Assembly (NCBI GenBank): GCA_963377175.1 | Contig: CAUJNA010001857.1 | Span: 86,795-150,794, forward strand | Direction: 5' to 3' | Origin: Effrenium voratum | Lineage: Eukaryota > Sar > Dinophyceae > Suessiales > Symbiodiniaceae | Length of the DNA: 64,000 bases | Part shown: piece after piece, positions 33,290 through 42,007 of the stretch | Position numbering within the stretch: position 1 is the stretch's first letter | Layout of the letters: every line of letters begins with the position of its first letter | Position numbers and translations under genes: made by a program | Notes under the pieces: generated by a model | The model's database searches: none | What the model was told of the DNA's origin: nothing | Seen by the model: only the letters and a program-made list of their open reading frames with translations

Positions 33290-35530
33290 CAAGTTCGGCA
33301 AAGAAGAATGTGCCAAGTACACAGCAATGCTCGGCGCTGTCTTGTTGTCCCTGCTGTCTCTGCGGTAGTTGAGTCCACTTTTGCACAAGTTGCATCAACC
33401 CAGAGACTCACTCGAAGACGGACTGGCAAAGGAAGGATGGGACCAAGGAATTCACTGCCTTGTGGCAAAGGCAAACCTGCAACAAACAACCTGGCAGCAT
33501 AGGTGCCCTTTTGCAAAAATAGATGGCCCTGGTAAATGGAACAAAACCCATCTAAACCAGTGCCTATTTTTAACCAGGCTCACCTAAAAAGGACCCCTAT
33601 GCAGGCGCACCTCTCCATTTCGCCGTCTCAACCAACTCGCTTGCATCAAACCGTACGAAGCAATCAGTCCCAGCCTGATAGGGAAGAGGCTTGTCCTCCT
33701 CTAATGCCTGGCGCAAGGAGCACGACTTCACCATCCAGGGTTCCGGCGCAGACCCCCCTTCAGGATTTACCCAAAAGTTGTGTAGCGAGCGGCCTCGATC
33801 TCTAAGATTTGCCTTCTTCGAACCAAATTCTAAATGGTCCGGTTACGCTTAGCGCAAGCCCCTGGTCTGAGCCTTTCCGCTGGCCGGATGTGGCGTCGGC
33901 GCGCCTCCACCCGTTTGTTCACATCTCGCAGCTTGCAGCCCTGACCTGTGCCGGTCAGCAAATGGCAGAGACGTCATGTGAGTGACAATCAACCCGGTAT
34001 GAAAATGGTCTACGGCCCCTTAACCTCCGCCAATCCCCAGGATGTGAGCACGTGGCTCATGTCTCGCCGCTCCGTTTTGATCACCTCCAAGCCCGCGGCG
34101 CCAAGCTTCCTTCAAGAGCTCTTGCTGCCGCCGCTTCGCAGCCTGGACGTCGGGTTGCCGTCGGGTTGCCGGGTCCACTTTGCCAGGTGCCAATGGGAAA
34201 AAACATAGCGAGACCCACCTTGAGCGACTGGCTCTGAAGCGTCATGGTGTGCGACTCGCGCTCCAACATGTTGACCTGACATGATTGACTAATTGCTGTT
34301 GTTTCCAATATGTATCCATCACATTCTGGGTAATATTACTGGATTTGTCTCATTGTGGTTCCCTTTCAACGAAACCCGAAAAGGCTACCGAGCAACCCGT
34401 CTCTCAGCATTCTCAGCGACCGCGGAGAGACGGAGAGTCGCGGGCTGGACGAGTCCGGGTGTTGGGAATGAACTGTTTGGGGAGGGAGAGGGGAATGCCC
34501 TTAAAGGAAACCATTGGGGATGGTTGTTCTTGGGGTCATTCCCTCATTCCCTGCCGAGAACTCGTCTTTTGGACGGCCACAATCAGCAATTAAGAAAAAC
34601 AAAAACATGTTGAAAATGCCCAGAGTGGCACCGATCGACCGAAAAGCGACGGAACCTCCGCATCCATCCGCTGTCGCTGCTGCTCCTGCCGCTGCCGCCG
34701 CCGGACCTGCGCCCGATCGCCCAGTGACTTGGGGCCTGCCACGTGAGGTGGCCGTCTACGTCTTTTCCGCGCAAAACTGTGGCTGTGGTTGTCAAAACCG
34801 TTGTGGGATCCCATTTTGGTAGGCGCACCAGCCATGTTAGAACCTATTTTAGTGGGAATTGGGATGTTCACTGGGGGCACGATTTGGATTTTGACCCATT
34901 GCCATGTAGAAATCAACACCCTTCAGCAAGGGAAACTACGAAGTGCGACTCTTGATTTATTGGGCACCCTTGGTGTCAAACCTCATTTTTGTGGGGGTTT
35001 TACAAGTCCGGCAACCAACCTGGTGGCGTTTTTTGGGCGCAGGTCCTGCCCGTTCTTCTGTTTTTTTCCCCCGGCCCCCCCCTTGCCTCCATCTGCGCCT
35101 GGAGGTCGCTGCGCAGCTCCTCCCGGGCCTTCTGGGGCCCCAGCAGCGCCACAGGCCGTGGCCGGCCCAGCAGCAGCTGGTCCTGCTGCAACTGCTCCGT
35201 GATCTGCGAGGCGCTGTCCTCCTGGCCCCAACGCCGAGAAACGTTTTGCGGCGGGAGAAACGACCGCGCGACGGGAGAAACCACCCCGCGACCCCGGAGA
35301 ACGCGGCGGCTTTTCTTTTCTCTTCCTTGGCCCCAGGCGCGGCTTCCACGGAACCCGTTTCCGAGCCCTCTCCCCGTGTCCACCGCTTCCCCTTCGCCGC
35401 TCGTTTCCTCGCTGCCGGCCTTGTCATGCGAGGTGAGCAAATCCCGGCGATGTTCGGAAACGCCAGCCTCCAGAAAGCGAGAGATGCCGCGAAGTGCCTG
35501 ACTGATCCTGAGCATGCCTGCCTTCCTGGG
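33290..35530 (-). CDS. Coiled-coil protein exons, downstream part
   Basis: Coding-like exons with AG/G acceptors: about 35530-35420 (LRGISRFLEAGVSEHRRDLL), 35221-35087 (45 codons, EDSASQITEQLQQDQLLLGR and AREELRSDLQAQME), 34735-34656 (PKSLGDRAQVRRRQRQEQQR), 34142-34085 (AAKRRQQELLKEAWRRGLG), about 33940-33870 (LRDVNKRVEARRRHIRP), 33707-33611 (ALEEDKPLPYQAGTDCFVRF) and about 33410-33290. Most are Gln/Arg/Glu-rich helices; the 33707 exon looks globular. No family recognised. Same strand and style as the exons at 44206-44802, so the two groups may be one gene split by the retroelement. Phases were not closed across all exons. Confidence 0.45.
33498..33601. mobile_element. MITE, family C, filling an inferred intron
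   Basis: CATAGGTGCCCTTTTGC and AAAAAGGACCCCTATG are inverted ends, with AATAGATGGCCCTGG inside. On the minus strand a coding-like exon ends at 33611 and a GTGCGCCTG donor leads straight into the element; candidate acceptors TGCCAG and TTGCAG lie within 25 bp of its far end. The intron would be almost nothing but the MITE. Confidence 0.75.
34779..34908. mobile_element. MITE, family B, reverse orientation
   Basis: GTGGCTGTGGTTGTCAAAAC to TTTTGACCCATTGCCATG, with GTGGGAATTGGGATGTTCAC inside. Located among the coiled-coil exons. Confidence 0.75.
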
Positions 35531-35591
35531 TGTGGATCCAATGGTAGTGGAGACGACACCTCGCGTCAAGCTCCGACACCGTCCAGTTGTC

Positions 35592-35700
35592 AAATGGCTG
35601 TGGGTCAAAAACAGGTACCCAAAATGGAACCCTGGTACATGGAACCAAAGACTAAAACCTGCGGTCCCCTCGTAGCTTAATTTTGACCCACGCTCAAATG
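35592..35700. mobile_element. MITE, family A, next to the retroelement
   Basis: AAATGGCTGTGGGTCAAAAA to TTTTGACCCACGCTCAAATG with GGTACCCAAAATGGAACCCT and GACTAAAACCTGCGGTCCCC inside. It is the best family A reference copy here. A (CA)n tract separates it from the retroelement end. Confidence 0.85.
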
Positions 35701-35723
35701 AACACGCACACACACACACACAC

Positions 35724-35978
35724 ACACACTTGATATGAGACGGCGAAACTGACAATGCGCACCCCCATGCAGGCACAGGCTGTTTGAAGGTCTCTGGCAG
35801 GGCAATGGAGTTTCGGCACCGAGGAAGTCTAGGCATCTTTCGCTAACGCACTCTCCTCTTCCGGACCGCCAGCAGTGCGTTAGTTACTCCATGCTAGATC
35901 GTCCCAGGCGGTGGCGGCCGACTCCAAAAATAGACACAACCGCAGAACCCCTTAGGAACAGGGGGGCCACACACACAC
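35724..35978 (-). repeat. Terminal direct repeat, 3' copy of the retroelement
   Basis: 255 bp differing from the copy at 43879-44133 at six positions. It holds a 10-bp perfect stem, CTAACGCACT at 35843-35852 and AGTGCGTTAG at 35874-35883, with a 21-nt loop, and ends at a (CA)n tract at 35704-35730. The near identity indicates fairly recent insertion. Confidence 0.9.
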
Positions 35979-36156
35979 CCCCCGCAGGGGGAGAAACAGA
36001 AACCGAACCCCCGGAACCCGAAAACCCAGAGAGAATCCAAAGTTCCGAAAGCCGCCTCCATCATGATTCTCGATGGGTGATTTGGTCGCTTTTTTGAACT
36101 CCTGCCTGCGCTCGCCTACTTGCGGGCATTTTAACATGTGGCTGCACTGACTAAGT

Positions 36157-36869
36157 TCAGGTGGCCTTCTGACGCTGTTCCTTCACTTTCCTGAGGCGCT
36201 CCAGACTCTTCCAGCGCTGCGTGACATCCGCGATGGACCGGTTGAGCTTCTTGGCCAGTGACTTGTACGAGTACTTGGACCGGCTGTCCCCCTTCAGGCT
36301 GCAAAGCTGCTGGTCATCTTCTTCTGTCCAGGCACGAGGTACTTCCGGGGGAGTCCCTGGGTTGCCGGCATCGGAGTGAGCATGAGCAGGAGGAACAGGC
36401 CAGCGCAAGGAGATACCGGAGCCGGGGCTGGAGTGCGAGGCGCTGGATGCGCCGGAGGTTCCGGGGAGTTCGTAGGCTCGGAAGATGTAGCTCTGCATCT
36501 CTTCCGCTTAGTTCTGCGTCGATCCGCACCCTTCTTGTCCATGATGGAGCGGGGAATGTTGGCCTTCTTGATGCCCGGCTGACCAACATAATCGTGCTTC
36601 GAGCGCGGGTCTATAGAATCGTCGGTGTCCCCCGTGATGATGCCGTAGGACAACGACTTGGGGTTGGCCACCGTGTTGTGCCTGTGGTCTGCGTGTAGCT
36701 GGAGTGACTGGAAGCCGACGTGTGGCGGAGGGTCGGTCGGAGTCTCCGAATTGACCGAGTTCAGCATCACCGGGCCAGGTGGGTTGACCTCATCGACTCC
36801 AGCATGGTCAAGTGCTCGTGGTCGCGATGACTCTGCTAGCGACCGGCCTCGGACATATTGTTGCCGCAA
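36157..36869 (-). CDS. Myb/SANT-domain ORF of the retroelement
   Basis: The C-terminal part (36498-36157 frame) reads WTEEDDQQLCSLKGDSRSK and then YSYKSLAKKLNRSIADVTQR followed by WKSLERL. The spaced Trp residues and the helix-turn-helix pattern are those of a Myb/SANT DNA-binding domain. The upstream part is open in a neighbouring frame (36869-36294, basic KKGADRRRTKRKR patch), so one frame change near 36500 splits the ORF in this copy. It is the last ORF before the 3' terminal repeat. A DNA-binding protein could guide targeting or chromatin access; that is inference. Confidence 0.6.
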
Positions 36870-36914
36870 GCTACCTTGACCGTCATGGTGCCGGCGGCTG
36901 TGTGCCTCGTCACC

Positions 36915-37205
36915 TTAATTCAAGGTCTCTTGGATGAGCTGCATCATTTCCGCAGCGTTCTGGGTCATGCGATGATGAAGTGCTATCATGCGGCCGAGCA
37001 TGGCTACCGCTCTCCGATGTCGGCGAGAAGGCCAACACTTTTTGAACCAGTCAATGAGCTCCGAGATCAACACAAAAATCAGGGACCAAAAGCCCAAAAA
37101 GAACCACACCCGAACGCAAAAGCCAAGACGAACCAGAACAGGTCCGGGGAAAAAACCGAAAAGACAAAGGCGAGCCACAATGCCTAACATCAAAAGCGGC
37201 GACAA
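36915..37205 (-). CDS. Small membrane-protein ORF after the RT
   Basis: Ninety-six codons starting ATG 8 bp after the probable RT stop (37214) and ending about 45 bp before the Myb-like ORF. A long hydrophobic stretch (about residues 8-50, including WFFLGFWSLIFVLISELI) is followed by a basic patch (KKCWPSRRHRR) and an amphipathic tail. This looks like a single-pass or hairpin membrane protein. I know of no such ORF in standard Penelope-like elements; the chance of a random hydrophobic frame remains. Confidence 0.4.
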   Translation of the reverse strand: MSPLLMLGIVARLCLFGFFPGPVLVRLGFCVRVWFFLGFWSLIFVLISELIDWFKKCWPSRRHRRAVAMLGRMIALHHRMTQNAAEMMQLIQETLN

Positions 37206-37213
37206 ACTGGCAC

Positions 37214-38470
37214 TTAAAGGTTCTTTCTGGTTGGGATCGCCGGAAGATGAAACAGGTGCTGCAGGTCAGCTGCCTTGTAGCCGGCGGACAGATAAATACT
37301 GCGGAGCTGATCCAGTGCCATCTGTACTGCTCTGGCTGGGTGCGCACACTTGGTGGCGAGGGCTGACCGTGATCTGGCCCCGGAGAGAAGGGTGGAGAGG
37401 CTTCCTGCAGTGCGGGGTGCCAGATTTTGCTTGGGGTTTTGTGGTAAATCGCCCGGTCGCCCACATCGATGACGAAGCCGAGGAACTCCGAAGACCCCAC
37501 CTGTTCCAGCACGATGGGAGCGCCGTAAAAGTCAGAGCAGAGCCTCCAATGGAGCTGCCGGGTGACCTGAAGCTGGAGACGGGAAGATGACAAATCTGTT
37601 GTCCACATATCGCTCCAAAAAGATGTTGTGACTGGTAAAACAATTGTCCGTAGATACGCTGCCAGATAACTTCGTGCCTCGCGACGCATATGTGGCTGAG
37701 TACTGGGCTCAGCTGAGAACCAATCGCTGTCCCGTGGACTTGGCGCAGGATGAGAGTCCCAACCTGGACATACATGCATTGGAAGCTGGACTTGACGATA
37801 CCCAGGATGTCCTCCATGTAAATGACACGCGGGCGTACGTCCGTAGGATTGCTTGCCCGCAAACACCCGATTGTAGTGGACAGCTGCCTGGGTTTCCACT
37901 GAATACACGAGACCAGGTTGCCCTCGCTGGTGCTCTGCTAATAGCTGCTCGACTGCTGCACACACTTGATCCTGAGGGGCACTATTGAAGAAGCCGACCA
38001 AATCGGCATTGTGGAAGGCAAGGGTGACTGTATCGTCTGTGTTGTCAAAGTACTGTTTAACGTTCTGCCATATCCTCGGTGTGGGGTGTATCCCCCATGA
38101 ACATGTCCATGTAACCGCTGCGATTTCGCCGAGAAGGATTGCGACTGCTTTGAAGAGCTGCCGATGTACCACCTTATGGTAGGCTATAATGGTCCGCCCC
38201 GATTTCCATTGCTTCTTGCGTTTGAGAAAAACTTTTCCAACCGGGATGGAGGTGGTCTTCTTCCTGTATGCCAATTTGTACCTCTTCTGCAGGTGCCGCG
38301 GAATGGCTTCAACTATAAGAGCCCCGGCTTGATCGGGCTTCAATGGGGTAGCTGCAAATGTGCCGGACTGAAGCCAGGTGTTGTGGAGGCCTTTGAAGTA
38401 GAGTTGAGGGCAGAAGAACATGAGGTGGTGGTTGTCGTGATCCTCGTTGTGGCATACAATGCAAAGTCCT
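37214..38470 (-). pseudogene. Penelope-type reverse transcriptase, frameshifted
   Basis: RT motifs lie in three frames. From 38470 a CIVCHNEDHDNHH box and the fingers (KSGRTIIAYHKVVHRQLFK) lead to motif A, DLVGFFNSAPQDQ, with its Asp at 38002-38004. Motif B, QVHGTAIGSQLSPVLSHI, begins at 37742 in a second frame. Motif C, ERYVDNRFVIFP, is at about 37620-37585 in the third frame; its core YVDN covers 37598-37609. EFLGFVIDVG returns to the first frame near 37480, and the end (RAVQMALDQLRSIYLSAGYK) is again in the third frame, stopping at 37214. The G-AIGS-LSP form of motif B is characteristic of Penelope-like RTs. At least four frame changes make this copy non-functional as read. The catalytic pair is Asp-Asn, not Asp-Asp. 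Confidence 0.75.
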
Positions 38471-39144
38471 GGCCGAGGTGTCGATGCAGGATGTTGAGCT
38501 GGTGCTTGGTAAGGAGCTGATGGGTGGATGCGTGCTGCCGATGTTGCTTAAATTGACTGCGTAGGTGCTCCATGAGGGGTGCGTGGAACTGGTCCAGGGG
38601 GAGTCCGTGATGCAAACACCATTTTCCACATAATACGACGCCAGCGCTGAGGTGTAGTGAACGTGCTGTGGGGTTCCAGGAAACCGGAACTCCTGACGTT
38701 TTAGCCAGGCTGCGCATTGGCACGATGATGGTCCTGGGGATGTCAAGGAGTAGCAATCCTGAAATGACGAGAAGTTCCACATGACTGTGTGGACTCGAGG
38801 ATGAGGAAGGAATGAAGGAAGGAAGGAAGGAAGGAAGGAAGGAATGAAGGAAGGAAGGAATGAAGGAATGAAGGAATGAAGGAATGAAGGAAGGAAGGAA
38901 GGAAGGAAGGAAGGAATGAATCAATGCATGAATGAATGCATGAATGAGGAGTCTCTGCCAGCTTCGTACTTTGCTGTGGTCGAGGACGAGACGACGAAGC
39001 ACTTCTCTGGTGGACCGTTGATAATGTGGGTGGGACAGCCACGGTAATCGCAGTAACAAATTGATCCGGGGTTGCTGAAGTTGACGGAAATCAAGAACTC
39101 GTCGAAGAATGTTACGAACTCGATGCCGATGAGGCTGTTCCACA
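38471..39144 (-). pseudogene. Linker between GIY-YIG ORF and RT, interrupted by a microsatellite
   Basis: A minus frame (39383-38340) stays open here. After the microsatellite it reads HVELLVISGLLLLDIPRTII and LTKHQLNILHRHLGQDFAL, which are protein-like and probably belong to the N-terminal part of the RT protein. Confidence 0.4.
38811..38952. repeat. (GGAA)n / (GAAT)n microsatellite inside the element
   Basis: About 140 bp of GGAA and GAATGAAG units. On the minus strand it encodes repeats of FLPS and FIPS, so the frame remains open through it. It lies in the region expected to encode the RT N-terminus. Confidence 0.9.
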
Positions 39145-40050
39145 TTACCAGACAGCCTGTATATAGCATACATAGATGTCCAAGTCCGAATGCCGTCCGC
39201 TACGGAGTCGTTTTTCCTCCTCCCAGGATTCCATGTGCTCCGAGGTGAGACGAGCAATGATGGGCCAGGCTTGGGTGTGTTTGAGCGCCACTCGATGAAA
39301 GTTCCTACCATAGACTGTGCAGCTCCTTCTGCGCAAAGGGAGGAAAAGGCGTTTGCCGAACCTGGACCAGGGTTGTTCTGCAAGGAACCTGGTGGCCGTG
39401 TAGCCGGTGGAGATGCGCTTGTGTCGCCGATAAATATAGGGGATCAAGGCATGTTCCTGAGTCCAGGTGACCCTGTGGTCGGGGTCTGTCAGGATGACCC
39501 ATGTAGCAAACTTGTCATAGTTGTCGAAGTGATGCCACCATCCGAGTGCTGGTTCCGCATTGATGAATTGTCCGTGCTGAATACCCAGTAACTTGGCTCT
39601 ACGGTTGTGTTCTCGACTGGGATAAGTGATGCTGGTGCTTCCAATGTATACGTCAGACTGCGGGTTGACGGAGCGTGGAAGGTCCGGGCGGAGTTCGACT
39701 CGCTGCTTCCAGTGCACCGCATTGGGCTGCGAGAAGTGGGTGAAGGTGTACATGTTCGGGTGGATGCGTAAACGTCGTAGTCGGCGCCTGAGTTCCGTGA
39801 GTGCATGCGTGGGACGACCGTAGTGATGAACCATAAGCAGTGTGGACAGGGACTCGGCCCACATAGATAGTTGCTTGTTGACCATCGGCATGTTGAGGAT
39901 TCTGCGACTTGTCATGATGATCAGATAGAGGACCTGATAATATTGATAGGATGCGTGGACGTCGAGTGAGTCGCCGAGTCTGAGTGCAATAAGCGCCGTG
40001 AGGTAGGGAAGGAAATAGTCGGTGCCATGCTGCAGGCTCACTGGCCACAA
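39145..40050 (-). CDS. GIY-YIG endonuclease-like ORF
   Basis: 301 codons. Residues 134-154 contain VYIGSTSITYPSREHNRRAK, matching the YIG part of GIY-YIG nucleases with the following Arg and His (R146, H148). About 50 residues later TWTQEHALIPY offers the catalytic Glu (E199) in an E-x2-LI context typical of the fold. A clear GIY tripeptide 10-15 residues before YIG is missing, so the N-terminal strand has diverged or been damaged. In canonical Penelope-like elements this domain is fused after the RT; here it is a separate ORF upstream. Confidence 0.6.
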   Translation of the reverse strand: MWPVSLQHGTDYFLPYLTALIALRLGDSLDVHASYQYYQVLYLIIMTSRRILNMPMVNKQLSMWAESLSTLLMVHHYGRPTHALTELRRRLRRLRIHPNMYTFTHFSQPNAVHWKQRVELRPDLPRSVNPQSDVYIGSTSITYPSREHNRRAKLLGIQHGQFINAEPALGWWHHFDNYDKFATWVILTDPDHRVTWTQEHALIPYIYRRHKRISTGYTATRFLAEQPWSRFGKRLFLPLRRRSCTVYGRNFHRVALKHTQAWPIIARLTSEHMESWEEEKRLRSGRHSDLDIYVCYIQAVW

Positions 40051-40398
40051 GGGCTCAGGAATACCATAGTGTCTGGCAGCACCGCATAGTTCTGACCGTT
40101 TCTACTTGCCGTAGAGCTGCCAAAGAAACACTGTCTCCGGGGATTGAATGACCGGCATGGCTTAGCCATGCATCAGACGCTCGAGCACTGAACTGTTAAG
40201 TGGATCAACTTGGAACAACGCCGGCCCGTAACCCCAGGATCCTAAAGGGAAAAAGAACGGGAAAACGAAAAGGGAAGAGAAAAGGGTCAGCTGATGGTCT
40301 CAGGGCAAGGTTCAAGCGCGCCGAGCAGCAGGGCCTTTTGTGCCAGTCGTTTCACAACGTGCTCACGTCCTTCATCGTGAGCGCTACAATCTCGCCTC

Positions 40399-41163
40399 TC
40401 ACTTTCCATACATGTACAGAACCGTGATGAACTGCAGGAGTGCTCGCTTCGATCCCTTGCTCACTAAGGAGATGGTGGCGCCCCACTTGACTGCAATGGT
40501 TTTCAGCTGCTCCACCGTGTCTGATGCCAACTCCTGCTTGATGAGATCGAGGTAAGTCGCTTGGTTGGACAGCGTGCGTTCGCGCAGCCACGCCTTGAAG
40601 ACCTTGTCCGTGAGGCTGGTGGGAAGTGGTACCTGTTGACCCTTGGGATTGCCCTGATGTAGAAGTTCTGGATCCAGTGTGATGTTTGGGGCAACCTCCG
40701 GGGTCTTGCGCTTTGCCGGCCGTCTTTTGGGGGCTGGATCAGCCTCCGGGGATGGAACTGGTAGGGGAGGTCCCTGAGCATCCGACCTCGCCGCGTTGAT
40801 GTAGAGGGACTGGTGAGAGCGGCCGGGTGTAGGGGTCCAGGATGCGGTATTGGAAGGAGAAGAGGATGGCTGCTTCTTGTCCGGTGTAAGAGTGATGCCC
40901 TTGTTCTTGTAGCGTTCAAGCTGTTGTTCCAATTCGGCAATTTTGTGGCGAGTGAGGTTCTCCTGCTTGGCGGGCTGCAGCGACTCTATGAGATCCACGA
41001 TTTTGAGCGCAAGTGGCTCCATAAACTGCATAACCTCGTTGCGCTTGTCCGGCGCATTGTCGGCGTGGAGAGATCGGGTCGTCTGGTCGATGTCGACTTC
41101 CCTGCCTCTCAAGGCTTTGAGAATAGATGTCAATAACACCGCCTCGGCTATTGTCTGAGCCAT
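40399..41163 (-). CDS. Retroelement ORF2: coiled coil plus SAP-like tail
   Basis: 254 codons beginning MAQTIAEAVLLT. A probable coiled coil (KIAELEQQLERYKNKG, around residues 93-108) is followed by a Pro/Ser-rich linker with basic KRRPAKRKTPE, and then by a C-terminal EQLKTIAVKWGATISLVSKG and KRALLQFI (about 216-243). The last part resembles a SAP/HeH helix-extended-loop-helix DNA-binding motif. It may be a Gag- or ORF1-like nucleic-acid binding protein. No other family recognised. Confidence 0.5.
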   Translation of the reverse strand: MAQTIAEAVLLTSILKALRGREVDIDQTTRSLHADNAPDKRNEVMQFMEPLALKIVDLIESLQPAKQENLTRHKIAELEQQLERYKNKGITLTPDKKQPSSSPSNTASWTPTPGRSHQSLYINAARSDAQGPPLPVPSPEADPAPKRRPAKRKTPEVAPNITLDPELLHQGNPKGQQVPLPTSLTDKVFKAWLRERTLSNQATYLDLIKQELASDTVEQLKTIAVKWGATISLVSKGSKRALLQFITVLYMYGK

Positions 41164-41249
41164 TACCGGTGTACTGTATCGCCCATTCGACAGTGCTCGG
41201 AGTGCGTGATCTTCTGCTCCTCCTCGAAGAAGTCGTGTCAGTGGGAGAT

Positions 41250-41534
41250 CTAAGATTGCTGTTCCTGCGAGCCCGACCCTTCTGGACCACTGAGGCCGCG
41301 GACTTCCGTCTTGTCGAGGAAGATGTCATCAGATTGAAAGGTGCTAGGGAGCAGCTGCGAATAACGAGGCTGAGTGTACTGCGTTGCATCGCCTTGGCCT
41401 AGAGGTGCACGGGCCTGAAGTTGAACTGGTGGTGCTGGTGGTGGGGGCCGAGGACCTGTCTGCATGTGGGTTGTGCCACCACCATGATAGTTGTAGAACT
41501 GACCAGGAGGCTGAGGAGGGAACTGGTGAGCCAT
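41250..41534 (-). CDS. Pro/Gln-rich ORF upstream of ORF2
   Basis: Ninety-four codons with MAHQFPPQPPGQFYNYHGGG and then PPPPAPPVQLQ. It overlaps a second frame (41389-40916) carrying the basic GRARRNSNLRSPTDTTSSRR. The two look like one low-complexity protein broken by a frame change, perhaps the N-terminal half of ORF2. Confidence 0.35.
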   Translation of the reverse strand: MAHQFPPQPPGQFYNYHGGGTTHMQTGPRPPPPAPPVQLQARAPLGQGDATQYTQPRYSQLLPSTFQSDDIFLDKTEVRGLSGPEGSGSQEQQS

Positions 41535-42007
41535 ATGTGGAGGCCGAGGAGGATTGACTCGGGGTGCTACTTCCTCTCAAGGTTGGTGCTGCAAGGATCC
41601 GTCTGATTGGATATCAAATAAGCTTCCTGCTGGGACTGCGGTACTGACCATGATGGAAGGTACGAAGACCCCGGGTGCGAGGAGGAAGAAGGCGCCGACG
41701 TCGCCGGCCACGAATAGGTCCACTGAGAAGCCATCACGGGATGGGGGTTCATCTGCGACACTTGCTGATTGATTAAACGCTAGGCATACGGCACGAATTG
41801 TCGAAACGGCGAACGATTTGCAACCAAGCCCAGAGCTTTTAAACGAGAAACAGCGATCGTCACAACGGGTCAGCACATTGCAAATGAAACCGCAAAATAA
41901 AGTCGTGCTTGAGTAAGGCTCTAGCATGCACTTTTTGTCGCAAAATATCGTCGGCGGTCGAAGACGGCAGTGTGGCGAAGGATGCTCTTATTTGCAATGA
42001 AACATCA

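Noticed and set aside
35728..35755. Hammerhead ribozyme in the terminal repeat
   Set aside because: TTGATATGAG ... GGCGAAAC looks similar on the plus strand, but the CUGANGA core is not present and the strand is antisense to the RT.
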